64,000 nt of DNA from Ornithinimicrobium sediminis. GTDB lineage: Bacteria > Actinomycetota > Actinomycetes > Actinomycetales > Dermatophilaceae. The position numbers and the translations under genes are program-made. Under the pieces are notes generated by a model, which had not been told where the DNA came from, searched no databases, and was given only the letters and a program-made list of their open reading frames with translations. This document shows, in pieces, positions 34,625-44,307 of the stretch; position 1 is the first letter of the stretch, and every line of letters begins with the position of its first letter. Location: the NCBI RefSeq assembly GCF_021272345.1, contig NZ_JAJSDQ010000002.1:649494-713493 (forward strand). Direction: 5' to 3'.

Positions 34625-35386
34625 ATGCGCATCGCCCTCTTCGTCACCTGTCTGGCGGACAGCCTCTTCCCCGAGGCCGCCCGGGCGACAGTGACCGTGC
34701 TGGAGAGGCTCGGCCACGAGGTGGTCTTCCCCACGGCACAGACCTGCTGCGGGCAGATGCACACCAACACCGGCTACCAGGGGCACGCGCTGGGGCTGGT
34801 GGAGCACCACGTCACGACCTTCGAGCGCGCCCTGGACGAGGGAGCCGAGGCGGTCGTCGCACCGTCGGGGTCGTGCGTGGGCTCGGTGCGGCACCAGCAC
34901 GCCATGGTGGCGCGGCGAGCCGGGGACGAGGCGCTGGCGCAGCGCGCGGAGCGGGTCGCCGAGCAGACCTTCGAGCTGTCCGAGCTGCTGGTCGACCGGC
35001 TCGGCGTGACCGACGTCGGCGCTTCCTTCCCGCACCGCGTGACCTACCACCCCACCTGCCACTCCCTGCGGATGCTGCGGGTGGGGGACAAGCCCCTGCA
35101 GCTGCTCCGCGAGGTCCGCGGCATCGACCTGGTCGAGCTGCCTGCCGCCGACGAGTGCTGCGGGTTCGGTGGCACGTTCGCCATGAAGAACGCCGACACC
35201 TCGACCGCCATGCTGAGCGACAAGGTCACCCACGTGCGCGAGACCAGGGCCGCCGTGCTGACGGCCGGCGACGCCTCCTGCCTGATGCACATGGGTGGCG
35301 GGCTGAGACACCAGCGCACCGGGGTGCGCACCATGCACCTGGCCGAGATCCTCGCCTCGACCGACGGAGCGGGGGCGGTGTCATGA
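34625..35386 (+). CDS. lutA: Lactate utilisation protein LutA
   Basis: A 253-residue CCG-domain Fe-S protein. Two cysteine-rich motifs are visible, TCCGQMHTNTGY and ECCGFGGTFAMKN, with further ligands in SGSCVGS and YHPTCHS. With LutB and LutC it oxidises L-lactate to pyruvate. It ends in an ATGA overlap with lutB. Confidence 0.93.
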   Translation: MRIALFVTCLADSLFPEAARATVTVLERLGHEVVFPTAQTCCGQMHTNTGYQGHALGLVEHHVTTFERALDEGAEAVVAPSGSCVGSVRHQHAMVARRAGDEALAQRAERVAEQTFELSELLVDRLGVTDVGASFPHRVTYHPTCHSLRMLRVGDKPLQLLREVRGIDLVELPAADECCGFGGTFAMKNADTSTAMLSDKVTHVRETRAAVLTAGDASCLMHMGGGLRHQRTGVRTMHLAEILASTDGAGAVS

Positions 35387-36903
35387 GCACCTACCTCGGT
35401 ATGCCGTCGCGGCGGGTCCAGGAGCCGTCCTCACCGATCCAGGGTGTGAGGGACTTCCCGGCCGCGGCCCGCCAGGCACTCGGCGACTCGGTGCTGCGCC
35501 GCAACCTGGGGCACGCCACGTCGGTCATCCGCGGCAAGCGGGCCGCGGTGGTCGGCGAGGTGCCCGACTGGGAGGCGCTGCGGGACTCCGCCGAGGCGAT
35601 CAAGACCGAGACGATGGCGCGCCTGCCCGAGCTGCTGGAGCAGCTGGAGGCCAACGTGACGGCCGCCGGCGGCACCGTGCACTGGGCACGCGACGCCGAC
35701 GAGGCCAACCGCATCGTCACCGAGCTCGTCCGGGCGACCGGCGAGACCGAGGTCGTCAAGGTCAAGTCGATGGCCACCCAGGAGATCGGGCTCAACGAGC
35801 ACCTCGAGGACGAGGGCATCACGGCCTACGAGACCGACCTGGCCGAGCTCATCGTGCAGCTCGCCGAGGACCAGCCCAGCCACATCCTGGTGCCGGCCAT
35901 CCACCTCTCGCGCACGGAGATCCGCGAGGTCTTCGCCACCCGGATGCCCGGTGTCGACCCGTTGCTGACCAGCGAGCCGCGCGCGCTGGCGATGGCAGCG
36001 CGCACCTACCTGCGCGAGCTCTTCCTGCGGGCCAAGGTCGGGGTGAGCGGCGCGAACTTCGCGGTCGCCGAGACCGGCACGCTCACGGTCGTGGAGTCCG
36101 AGGGCAACGGGCGGATGTGCCTCACCCTGCCGGAGACCCTGATCACGGTGATGGGCATCGAGAAGGTGCTGCCCCGCTGGCGGGACCTCGAGGTGTTCCT
36201 CCAGCTCCTGCCCCGCTCGTCGACGGGCGAGCGGATGAACCCCTACACCACGTTCTGGACCGGCACGACGGGGCACACCGAGGGCACCACCGGGCCCGAC
36301 GGGCCGAAGGAGTTCCACCTGGTGCTGCTCGACAACGGCCGCACCGACGTGCTGGCCGACGAGGTTGGACGGGCCGCCCTGCACTGCATACGCTGCTCGG
36401 CCTGCCTCAACGTCTGCCCCGTCTACGAGCGCACCGGCGGGCACAGCTACGGGTCGGTCTACCCCGGGCCCATCGGTGCGATCCTGTCCCCCCAGCTCAC
36501 CGGCCTGACCGGCGACTCGGTCAACGACTCGCTGCCCTACGCCTCCTCGCTGTGCGGGGCCTGCTACGACGTGTGCCCGGTGAAGATCGACATCCCGTCC
36601 ATCCTCGTCGACCTGCGGGCGCGGCACGTCGAGGCGCAGCAGAGCCGCACCGGCCTGCGTGTGCCCAGCCCCGAGGCGGTCGCCATGGCCGCCGCGGCCT
36701 ACGTCATGCGCGACGAGAAGCGGTTCGCCGCCGCCACCCGCTCGATGCGATGGGGGCGTCCCTTCATGAAGGACGGGCACCTGCGCGGTCCGCTCTCCTC
36801 GGTGATGACCGGCTGGTCGAGCTCGCGCGACGTGCCCACCCTGCCGGACCAGACCTTCCGCGAGTGGTGGGCCGAGCGGGAGAGCGGTGGCCACGGTGGG
36901 TGA
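35383..36903 (+). CDS. lutB: Lactate utilisation iron-sulfur protein LutB
   Basis: A 506-residue protein of the YkgF/LutB family. The N-terminal half is the LUD domain; the C-terminal half has two ferredoxin-type 4Fe-4S motifs, CIRCSACLNVCPVY and CGACYDVCPVKIDI. Start ATG 35383 overlaps the lutA stop. It is the electron-transferring core of the LutABC L-lactate oxidase. Confidence 0.95.
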   Translation: MSTYLGMPSRRVQEPSSPIQGVRDFPAAARQALGDSVLRRNLGHATSVIRGKRAAVVGEVPDWEALRDSAEAIKTETMARLPELLEQLEANVTAAGGTVHWARDADEANRIVTELVRATGETEVVKVKSMATQEIGLNEHLEDEGITAYETDLAELIVQLAEDQPSHILVPAIHLSRTEIREVFATRMPGVDPLLTSEPRALAMAARTYLRELFLRAKVGVSGANFAVAETGTLTVVESEGNGRMCLTLPETLITVMGIEKVLPRWRDLEVFLQLLPRSSTGERMNPYTTFWTGTTGHTEGTTGPDGPKEFHLVLLDNGRTDVLADEVGRAALHCIRCSACLNVCPVYERTGGHSYGSVYPGPIGAILSPQLTGLTGDSVNDSLPYASSLCGACYDVCPVKIDIPSILVDLRARHVEAQQSRTGLRVPSPEAVAMAAAAYVMRDEKRFAAATRSMRWGRPFMKDGHLRGPLSSVMTGWSSSRDVPTLPDQTFREWWAERESGGHGG

Positions 36904-37537
36904 GGCCCGCACGGAGATCCTGCGCCGGATCCGGTCGGCGATCGGCGAGGAGCCGCACGTCCCGGTCGTGCCGCGTGGCTACCGCACGGAGGCAGGGTAT
37001 GACGTCGACGTCCTCCGGGAGCTGCTGACCGAGCGCCTGCAGGACTACAAGGCGCAGGTGGTGGCGTGCGGGGACACGCGCGAGGAGATCTCCGCGGCGG
37101 TCTCCGGCGTGCTCGTCGAGCACGGGCTGACCTCCGTCGTCGCGCCGCCCCGGGTAGTGGTGGAGTGGCTCGAGGAGCCGGCGTCCGGGCAGCAGGTGCA
37201 GGTGGTCGCCGACGACCCGGAGGTGAGCACCGGCGACCTGGACGGCGTGGCAGCCGTGGTGACCGGCGCCGCGCTGGCCATCGCAGAGACCGGGGTCATC
37301 GTGCTCGACGGCGACGTGTGGTGCGGGCGTCGAGCCATCAGCCTGGTGCCGGACGTCCATGTCTGTGTGGTGCGGACCGACCAGGTCGTGGGTCTTCCGC
37401 CGGAGGCGGTGGCCCGGCTGGACCCCCGCCGGCCCCAGACCTGGGTCGCGGGGCCGAGTGCCACCAGCGACATCGAGCTCGACCGCGTGGAAGGGGTCCA
37501 CGGCCCCCGCACGCTTGTCGTCGTGCTGGCCGGCTGA
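36887..37537 (+). CDS. lutC: Lactate utilisation protein LutC
   Basis: A 216-residue LUD-domain protein (VTGAALAIAETGVIVLDG, then HVCVVRTDQVVGLPPEAV, GPSATSDIELDRVEGVHGPR). The last motif is typical of LutC. GTG 36887 gives a 17-bp overlap with lutB; GTG 36896 is an alternative. It completes the lldP-lutABC operon. Confidence 0.92.
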   Translation: MATVGEARTEILRRIRSAIGEEPHVPVVPRGYRTEAGYDVDVLRELLTERLQDYKAQVVACGDTREEISAAVSGVLVEHGLTSVVAPPRVVVEWLEEPASGQQVQVVADDPEVSTGDLDGVAAVVTGAALAIAETGVIVLDGDVWCGRRAISLVPDVHVCVVRTDQVVGLPPEAVARLDPRRPQTWVAGPSATSDIELDRVEGVHGPRTLVVVLAG

Positions 37538-37613
37538 CGCCGGGGCCGTCGACCGGCTGACGCTCCGCGACCTGCATGGGCCCTGCCACTCCCGGGGCGG
37601 GCGACCTGGGCCC

Positions 37614-37619
37614 TAGATT
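37614..37619 (+). promoter_or_regulatory. -10 box of a probable leaderless ppk2 transcript
   Basis: TAGATT is 6 nt before ATG 37626, giving the kinase gene its own promoter apart from the lut operon. Confidence 0.6.
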
Positions 37620-37625
37620 GGCCTC

Positions 37626-38522
37626 ATGGCGCAAAAGATGAGTCTGCGTGAGTACATCGACAAGCTGAAGCTCGGCGGCTACACGGTGCGGGACGACCAC
37701 GGGGACGACCCGGTGCTCATCGCTCCTGACGGGCGTGCGGTGGAGACGTGGAAGCAGGACTACCCCTACCCCCGGCTCATGTCCCGCAACAGCTACGAGG
37801 TGGAGAAGTACCTCCTGCAGATCGAGCTGCTGAAGTTCCAGTACTGGACCATCGACACGGGCGCCAAGCACGTCATCGTCTTCGAGGGCCGGGACGCCGC
37901 AGGCAAGGGCGGCACCATCAAGCGCTTCATGGAGCATCTCAACCCCCGGGCCGCCCGGGTGGTGGCGCTCACCAAGCCGACGACGACCGAGATGGGTCAG
38001 TGGTACTTCCAGCGCTACGTGGGCCACCTGCCCACCGCCGGGGAGATCGTGCTGTTCGACCGCTCCTGGTACAACCGGGCAGGGGTGGAGCGGGTCATGG
38101 GTTTCTGCAGCGGCGAGGAGTACGACGTCTTCGTCCGGCAGGCGCCGCAGTTCGAGCAGATGCTGGTGGACTCCGGCACCACGGTGACCAAGCTGTGGTT
38201 CTCCGTGACCCAGGACGAGCAGCGCACGCGCTTCGCCGTCCGCCAGATCGACCCGGTGCGGCGCTGGAAGCTGTCCCCGATGGACCTGGAGAGCCTGGAC
38301 AAGTGGGAGGCCTACACGGAGGCCAAGGAGGCGATGTTCGCGCACACGGACGCCGACCACGCCCCCTGGACGACGATCAAGAGCAACGACAAGAAGCGGG
38401 CGAGGGTCAACGCGATCCGCGCCTTCCTGCACCAGTTCGACTACGAGGGCAAGGACCACGAGGTGGTATTCGCCCCGGACACCAAGCTGGTCGGGCGCGC
38501 CCGGGACGCCCTCACGGACTGA
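37626..38522 (+). CDS. ppk2: Polyphosphate kinase 2
   Basis: A 298-residue single-domain PPK2 with the Walker A motif FEGRDAAGKGGTIKRF, the lid Arg-rich segment and Walker B-like IVLFDRSWYNRAGVERVMGF. Such enzymes transfer phosphate between polyphosphate and nucleoside diphosphates. Length fits class I (ADP- or GDP-using), but the class cannot be certain by eye. It has its own leaderless promoter and sits between lactate and glycolate operons, converging with glcF. Confidence 0.93.
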   Translation: MAQKMSLREYIDKLKLGGYTVRDDHGDDPVLIAPDGRAVETWKQDYPYPRLMSRNSYEVEKYLLQIELLKFQYWTIDTGAKHVIVFEGRDAAGKGGTIKRFMEHLNPRAARVVALTKPTTTEMGQWYFQRYVGHLPTAGEIVLFDRSWYNRAGVERVMGFCSGEEYDVFVRQAPQFEQMLVDSGTTVTKLWFSVTQDEQRTRFAVRQIDPVRRWKLSPMDLESLDKWEAYTEAKEAMFAHTDADHAPWTTIKSNDKKRARVNAIRAFLHQFDYEGKDHEVVFAPDTKLVGRARDALTD

Positions 38523-38543
38523 CCACGGACCCGTGGGCACGCC

Positions 38544-39884
38544 TCAGATCGTCTCGAGGGGCACCCCGCGGATCGAGGCGTCGAGCACCAGGGCGGTGTG
38601 CGCCAGGCGGATGCGCCGGCCGGACCGCTCCAGCGAGGTGGCCACCTGCATGAGGCACCCGGGGTTGGCGGTGACCAGCAGCTCTGCGCCGGTGGACAGG
38701 ATGTTGGCCGCCTTGCGGTCGCCGAGCTCGCGGGCGGGCTCGGGGTTGAGGACGTTGTAGACGCCGGCGCTGCCGCAGCAGATCTCGCTGTCCGGGATCT
38801 CCCGCACCTCCAGGCCGGGCACAGCCCGCAGCAGCTCACGCGGCTGGCTGCGGATCCCCTGGGCGTGCGCCAGGTGACAGGCGTCGTGGTAGGCGGCGAC
38901 CGCCTCCACCGGGTGCCGCGGTGCGACCGGGCCGAGCTCGGCGATGATCTCGGCGAAGTCGCGCACCCGGGCGGAGAAGTCGGCCGCTCGCTGCGCGTAG
39001 TCGGGGTCGTCCGCCAGCAGGTGGACGTACTCCTTCATCGAGGACCCGCACCCCGCCGAGTTGACCACCACGTGGTCGACCCCCGCTGCGGTGAAGGTGT
39101 CGATCAGTGCCCGGGCGAAGGCGCGACCCTCCTCCTCCCGGCCGGTGTGTGTGCTGAGCGCGCCGCAGCAACCCTGCGAGCGGGGCGCGATGACGTCACA
39201 GCCCTCCGCGGCCAGCACGCGGGCGGTGGCCGCGTTGACCCCGGGGAAGAACTCGCGCTGGACGCAGCCGGTGAGCATACCCACGACCGCTCGCCGCTCA
39301 CCCACGGCCGGGGTGCGCTCCGGCGTCGGCTCGGCCTTGCCCAGCTGCGGGGCCAGGGACTGCATGGTGGCCAGCTGGGGGCTGAGCCGCTCCAGGAGCC
39401 CGGAGCGCCGGAGCAGCCGGTCCGCGCCCAGCCGTTGGGTCAGACGCAGCGGGCCACGGAGGATGCGCAGCCGACGCGGGTAGGGGAACAGGGCGAAGAT
39501 GGCCGAGCGCAGGGCGCGGTCCTTGGGGGTGCGGTCATGCCGGCGCTCCACCTGGGCACGGGTGGCCTCGATGAGGCGGTCGTACTGCACGCCGGACGGG
39601 CAGGAGGTGACGCAGGCCATGCAGCCCAGGCAGGCGTCGAAGTGACCGACCATGGTGTCGCTCAGCGGAGCGCCCTCCAGCCCGGTCTTCATCAGGTGGA
39701 TGCGGCCCCTGGGCGAGTCCATCTCCTCGCCCCACAGCGCATACGTGGGGCACGTCGTGAGGCAGAAGCCGCAGTGGACGCAGTCGTCGACGAGCTCGGG
39801 GCTCGGTGGGCGCAGGCTGTCGAACGCGGGCTCGTCCTGGCCCCGGACACCCGGCATGCCGAGCCGCACCTGCTTGTGTGTCAT
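38544..39884 (-). CDS. glcF: Glycolate oxidase iron-sulfur subunit
   Basis: A 446-residue protein with two 4Fe-4S motifs at the N-terminus (CVHCGFCLTTCPTY and CLGCMACVTSCPSG) and two CCG domains (QGCCGALSTHTG; EICCGSAGVYNVLNP). It passes electrons from the FAD subunits GlcD/GlcE to the quinone pool. It starts in a TGATG overlap with glcE and is the last gene of the aceB-glcD-glcE-glcF operon. Confidence 0.92.
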   Translation of the reverse strand: MTHKQVRLGMPGVRGQDEPAFDSLRPPSPELVDDCVHCGFCLTTCPTYALWGEEMDSPRGRIHLMKTGLEGAPLSDTMVGHFDACLGCMACVTSCPSGVQYDRLIEATRAQVERRHDRTPKDRALRSAIFALFPYPRRLRILRGPLRLTQRLGADRLLRRSGLLERLSPQLATMQSLAPQLGKAEPTPERTPAVGERRAVVGMLTGCVQREFFPGVNAATARVLAAEGCDVIAPRSQGCCGALSTHTGREEEGRAFARALIDTFTAAGVDHVVVNSAGCGSSMKEYVHLLADDPDYAQRAADFSARVRDFAEIIAELGPVAPRHPVEAVAAYHDACHLAHAQGIRSQPRELLRAVPGLEVREIPDSEICCGSAGVYNVLNPEPARELGDRKAANILSTGAELLVTANPGCLMQVATSLERSGRRIRLAHTALVLDASIRGVPLETI

Positions 39885-41101
39885 CAGATTCCTCCCACGA
39901 AGCGGCCCGGGGCGAGCACCCCGGTGGGGTCGAACTCGTGCTTGACCCGGCGCATCAGGTCCAGTCCGTGCACCGGGCCCCAGACGTCCAGGGTCTCCTT
40001 GGACGCGCGGGGGGCGTCGAGCACCACCAGGCTCCCGCCGAGCATCGTGCAGGTCTCCCGCAGCTGTGCGACGGTCTCGGGCGTGCTGTCGGCCGCCGGC
40101 ACCGACCCGTAGAGCACCCCGACGCCGGCTGAGCCCCGCATGTGCACGCCGGCGTCCGCGGCCTGAGCAAGCAGGGTCGGGACGCCGCTGAGACGGGTCG
40201 TCAGCTTCAGGGCGAGGTGCTCAGTGTCGGACCCGCGGTGCTGCCAGGGGTAGTGGGACGCCCAGGAGAGGTCGTCGCCGAGCTGGGCGCCGGGCAGCAT
40301 CTCGTAGAGGGCCGCCGCGCGGGACTCCACGCCCCCCTCGGTGCCGGTGACCAGCACCGCGACGGTGGTGGTGTCCTCACCGGCCGGCCGGTCCACCTCG
40401 AGGGCGCCGGGCACGAGCTGGGAGTGCACCAGGGCGCCGAGCGTGTCGGTGAGCCGCCCGGCGGGGACCGGGGCCTCGACCCAGCGTGTGGCCGGGGGCA
40501 CGGGGTGGAGCCGGAAGGTCGCCTCGGTGATGACCCCCAGCGTCCCGTAGGACCCGACCAGCAGCTTGCCCAGGTCGTAGCCGGCGACGTTCTTGACGAC
40601 CTTGCCGCCGGACTTGGCGACGGTGCCGTCGGCCCTGACCATGGTCACGCCGATGAGCAGGTCGCGGATGGCGCCGGGGAGCATCCTGCGCGGGCCGGAG
40701 ACGTTCGCCGCCAGCATCCCGCCCAGCGTGCTGGCACCCACGGGGTCGTCGACGAGCAGCTGCTGGTGCCGACCGGCGAGCGCGGCCGCGAGCGCGCGCA
40801 CCGGCATACCGGCCTGGGCGGTCGCGATGAGGTCCCCGTGCGCGTGCTCCACGAGCTCGTCCATGGCCCCTGTCTCCAGGACGAGGTCCAGCCGCGTGGG
40901 CGGCGACCCCCAGGTCAGCTTGCTGCCGGTGCCCCGGACCACGACGGCGACGCCGCGCTCGTGACAGGCGCGCATCAGGGCGGAGGTCTCGGACGTCGAG
41001 GCCGGCCGCGCCACGACCCGGGCCGCCACCCCGTCGACCTCGTCGGCCTCGCCCGCCTCCCGCACCGCACAGATGTCGGCGAGCTCGTCCAGCAAGGTCA
41101 T
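39884..41101 (-). CDS. glcE: Glycolate oxidase FAD-binding subunit
   Basis: A 405-residue FAD-linked oxidase. The FAD site is seen in VVVRGTGSKLTWGSPPTRLD and DPVGASTLGGMLAANVSGPRRM, with KNVAGYDLGKLLVGSYGTLG following. The C-terminus ends in the usual FDPTGVLAPGRFVGGI motif. Its start and stop share single bases with glcD and glcF (TGATG), so the three subunits are translationally coupled. Confidence 0.9.
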   Translation of the reverse strand: MTLLDELADICAVREAGEADEVDGVAARVVARPASTSETSALMRACHERGVAVVVRGTGSKLTWGSPPTRLDLVLETGAMDELVEHAHGDLIATAQAGMPVRALAAALAGRHQQLLVDDPVGASTLGGMLAANVSGPRRMLPGAIRDLLIGVTMVRADGTVAKSGGKVVKNVAGYDLGKLLVGSYGTLGVITEATFRLHPVPPATRWVEAPVPAGRLTDTLGALVHSQLVPGALEVDRPAGEDTTTVAVLVTGTEGGVESRAAALYEMLPGAQLGDDLSWASHYPWQHRGSDTEHLALKLTTRLSGVPTLLAQAADAGVHMRGSAGVGVLYGSVPAADSTPETVAQLRETCTMLGGSLVVLDAPRASKETLDVWGPVHGLDLMRRVKHEFDPTGVLAPGRFVGGI

Positions 41102-42678
41102 CAGAACACCTCTCCCAGCCCGGCCTCCTGCAGCGGGTGGGCGCCCTGGCGCCGCCCGGAACGCTCGCCGCACAACCGGGGCGTCGGGTAGATCTTGCCC
41201 GGGTTGGCGATGCCGTGCGGGTCGAAGGCGCAGCGGACGAGCTGCATGGTGTCCAGGTCGTCGTCGGTGAACATCCGCGGCATGTACTTCGCCTTGTCCG
41301 AGCCGACGCCGTGCTCCCCGGTGATGGACCCTCCGTGCTCGATGCACAGGTCGAGGATCATCCCGGACACCGCCTCGGCGCGCTCGGTCTCCCCGGCCTT
41401 GCTGCCGTCGAAGAGCACCAGCGGGTGCAGGTTGCCGTCCCCGGCGTGGAAGACGTTGGCCACCCGGACCCCCTGCTCGGCCGAGATCCGGGTCATCTGC
41501 CGGAGCACCTCGGGCAGGGCGGTGCGGGGCACCACGCCGTCCTGGACGATGTAGTCGGGGGAGATACGTCCCACGGCGGCGAAGGCGGACTTGCGACCCT
41601 TCCAGATCGCGGCCCGCTCGGCGGCGTCGGTGGCCATGCGGAACTCGAAGGCGCCCTCCTGCCGGCAGATCCGCTCCACCGCGGCGTACTCGTCCGCGAC
41701 CTCGTGCCGGGCGCCGTCCAGCTCGACGACCAGCACCGCGCCGGCACCGGCGGGGTAGCCACAGGACACCGCTGCCTCGGCGGCCTCGATGGCCAGGGCG
41801 TCCATGATCTCGATCGCGGCGGGCACGATGCCCGCCGCGATGATCGCGCTGGTGGCCGCGCCCGCCTCGTCGGTGCCGGCGAAGCCCGCCAGGACCGTGC
41901 GCACCTCCTGCGGCAGCCGGACCAGCCGCACCGTCGCCCGGGTGGCGACGCCCAGCGTGCCCTCCGAGCCGACGAACGCGCCGACCAGGTCGTAGCCGGG
42001 TGCGTCGGGGGCGCGGGTGCCCAGGGTCACCTGGTCACCGTCGGGCGTGACGATGTCGAGGCTGAGCACGTGGTTGGTCGTGAAGCCGTACTTCAGGCAG
42101 TGCGCACCGCCGGAGTTCTCCGCCACGTTGCCGCCGATCGAGCAGATCTGCTGGCTGGAGGGGTCAGGGGCGAAGTAGTAGCCCTCCGGGGTCGCCATCT
42201 TGGTGACCTGCAGGTTGATGACCCCGGGGTCGACCACGGCACGCTGGTCGGCAGCACTGACCTCGTGCAGGGTGCGGAGCCGGCTGGTCACCACCAGGAC
42301 GCCCTCGGCGTGCGGCAGGGCTCCGCCGGACAGCCCCGTCCCGGAGCCGCGGGCGACGAACGGTACGGCGTGCCTGGCGCAGGCACGGACGGTGGCCGCG
42401 ACGTGCTCGGGCGTCGACGCCAGGACCACGAGGCCGGGCGTGACCCGGTAGGCGGCGAGACCGTCGCACTCGTACGTCGCCAGGCGCGCGGGGTCGGTGA
42501 GCAGGGCCTCATCCGGGAGCGTCCCGCGCAGCTCGGCCAGGACGTCGGCGACCGTCCCGCCCCGGCTCGGTGCACCGGCCGGTGCGGTCTGGGCGCGGTC
42601 CTCGGCAGCGGGGTCGAGGCCGTGCATCATGCCGTCGGACCGGTCGGGCACCGAGGGGTGTCCTGGGTGGGTCGCCAT
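41101..42678 (-). CDS. glcD: Glycolate oxidase FAD subunit GlcD
   Basis: A 525-residue FAD-linked oxidase: the FAD-binding stretch VPFVARGSGTGLSGGALPHA, CSIGGNVAENSGGAHCLKYG, and the C-terminal catalytic half with VFHAGDGNLHPLV and GEHGVGSDKAKYM. It oxidises glycolate (or D-lactate) to the 2-oxo acid; glcE/glcF partners and adjacent malate synthase favour glycolate. It lies 26 bp downstream of aceB on the same strand. Confidence 0.91.
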   Translation of the reverse strand: MATHPGHPSVPDRSDGMMHGLDPAAEDRAQTAPAGAPSRGGTVADVLAELRGTLPDEALLTDPARLATYECDGLAAYRVTPGLVVLASTPEHVAATVRACARHAVPFVARGSGTGLSGGALPHAEGVLVVTSRLRTLHEVSAADQRAVVDPGVINLQVTKMATPEGYYFAPDPSSQQICSIGGNVAENSGGAHCLKYGFTTNHVLSLDIVTPDGDQVTLGTRAPDAPGYDLVGAFVGSEGTLGVATRATVRLVRLPQEVRTVLAGFAGTDEAGAATSAIIAAGIVPAAIEIMDALAIEAAEAAVSCGYPAGAGAVLVVELDGARHEVADEYAAVERICRQEGAFEFRMATDAAERAAIWKGRKSAFAAVGRISPDYIVQDGVVPRTALPEVLRQMTRISAEQGVRVANVFHAGDGNLHPLVLFDGSKAGETERAEAVSGMILDLCIEHGGSITGEHGVGSDKAKYMPRMFTDDDLDTMQLVRCAFDPHGIANPGKIYPTPRLCGERSGRRQGAHPLQEAGLGEVF

Positions 42679-42704
42679 CGTCGCCTCCGGGGGTGGTCGG
42701 GCGG

Positions 42705-44294
42705 TCAGGGCATGCGCTCGTAGGCGGGCAGCGTGAGGAAGTCGGCGAAGTCGTCGGCCACGGCCACCTCGAGGAAGAGCGCCTGCGCCTGCTCGTACTG
42801 CGCCGGGTCCCCGTGCAGCTTGGCGACCTCCTCCTGCACCAGGCGGTCGACGAGCTCGCGCGTGACCGTCTCACCCGTGTCCAGGGTGACGTCGTTGTGC
42901 AGCCACTGCCAGATCTGGGAGCGGGAGATCTCGGCCGTCGCGGCGTCCTCCATGAGGTCGAAGATGCCGACGGCTCCGCGGCCGGTCATCCAGGTCGCGA
43001 GGTACTGGACCGCCACCGAGATGTTGCTGCGCAGGCCAGCCTCGGTCACCCCGCCGGGGGTCTGCGAGACGGCGAGCAGGTCGTCAGCGGTGACGGACAC
43101 GTCCTCCCTCTTGCGGTGCAGCTGGTGTGGCGCGTCCCCGAGGACGGCGTCGAAGGCGTCCTTGCAGGTCTGCACCATGCCGGGGTGGGCCACCCAGGAC
43201 CCGTCGAAGCCGTCGTTCGCCTCACGTGTCTTGTCGGCCGCGACCTTCGCGTAGGCCGCCTCGTTCACCGACTCGTCCTTGCTGGGGATCTGGGCGGCCA
43301 TGCCACCGATGGCGTGGGCGCCGCGCTTGTGGCAGGTGCGGACGAGCAGCTCGGTGTAGGCGCGCATGAACGGCACCGTCATCGTCACGGCGTTCCGGTC
43401 GGGCAACAGCATCTCGTCGCCGCGGTTCCGGTAGGTCTTGATGACGCTGAAGATGTAGTCCCACCGGCCGGCGTTGAGGCCCGAGGAGTGCTCGCGCAGC
43501 TCGTAGAGGATCTCCTCCATCTGGAAGGCCGCGGGGTAGGTCTCGATGAGGCAGGTGGCCCGGATGGTGCCGCGCGGGATGCCCAGGTGCTCCTGGGCCA
43601 GGACGAAGGCGTCGTTCCACATCCGTGCCTCGAGGTGGTGCTCCATCTTCGGCAGGTAGAAGTAGGGCCCGTAGCCGGCGTCGATCTGCGGCTGGGCAGA
43701 GCTGGCCATGTACAGGGCGAAGTCGACGAGGCCGCCGGAGACCCGCTCGCCGTCGACGGTGACGTGCTTCTCGTCCAGGTGCCAGCCCCGGGGCCGCATG
43801 ACGATGACGGCGAGGTCGCCCTCGTCGAGGGAGTACTCCTTGCCCTCGGGGGAGGTGAAGTCGATGTCGCGCGTGATCGCGTCGCGCAGGTTGACCTGTC
43901 CCTCGATGACGTTGCCCCAGGTGGGGGTGTTGGCGTCCTCCTGGTCGGCCAGCCACACGCGGGCACCGGAGTTCATCGCGTTGATGGTCATCTTGCGGTC
44001 GGTGGGGCCGGTGATCTCCACCCTCCGGTCCACGAGGCCGGGGGCGGGCTCGGCCACCTGCCAGGTCTCGTCCTCACGGATGTGCCGGGTCTCCTCGAGG
44101 AAGTCGAGGCTGCCTCCGGCGTCGATGCGGTCGACCACCTCGGTGCGCGCTGCCAGGAGCTCGCGCCGGCGCGGCTCGAGGGCACGGTGCAGCGCGGCCA
44201 CGAGCTTGAGCGCGGTGGGGGAGAGGATCTCCTCGTAGCCCGGTTCGACCGGGCCGGTGACCTGGACGCCTTCGGGCAGGTGCAGTGACGGCAT
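42705..44294 (-). CDS. aceB: Malate synthase A type
   Basis: Condenses glyoxylate and acetyl-CoA to malate. The 529-residue protein has the family signature NVSVAVQYL-type block (here NISVAVQYLATWMTGRGAVG), the Mg-binding region TCLIETYPAAFQMEEILYEL and the catalytic Arg/Asp in the TIM barrel. Length fits the A isoform. ATG 44294 has GAGG before it, and two 21-bp-spaced operator-like sites lie just upstream. It heads the aceB-glcDEF operon. No isocitrate lyase is nearby, so the pathway here feeds on glycolate. Confidence 0.94.
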   Translation of the reverse strand: MPSLHLPEGVQVTGPVEPGYEEILSPTALKLVAALHRALEPRRRELLAARTEVVDRIDAGGSLDFLEETRHIREDETWQVAEPAPGLVDRRVEITGPTDRKMTINAMNSGARVWLADQEDANTPTWGNVIEGQVNLRDAITRDIDFTSPEGKEYSLDEGDLAVIVMRPRGWHLDEKHVTVDGERVSGGLVDFALYMASSAQPQIDAGYGPYFYLPKMEHHLEARMWNDAFVLAQEHLGIPRGTIRATCLIETYPAAFQMEEILYELREHSSGLNAGRWDYIFSVIKTYRNRGDEMLLPDRNAVTMTVPFMRAYTELLVRTCHKRGAHAIGGMAAQIPSKDESVNEAAYAKVAADKTREANDGFDGSWVAHPGMVQTCKDAFDAVLGDAPHQLHRKREDVSVTADDLLAVSQTPGGVTEAGLRSNISVAVQYLATWMTGRGAVGIFDLMEDAATAEISRSQIWQWLHNDVTLDTGETVTRELVDRLVQEEVAKLHGDPAQYEQAQALFLEVAVADDFADFLTLPAYERMP

Positions 44295-44307
44295 GGACGT
44301 GACCTCG

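Noticed and set aside
34873..36903. A 676-codon frame that would extend LutB upstream
   Set aside because: The extra part overlaps lutA in another frame and has no homology; ATG 35383 gives the normal LutB length.
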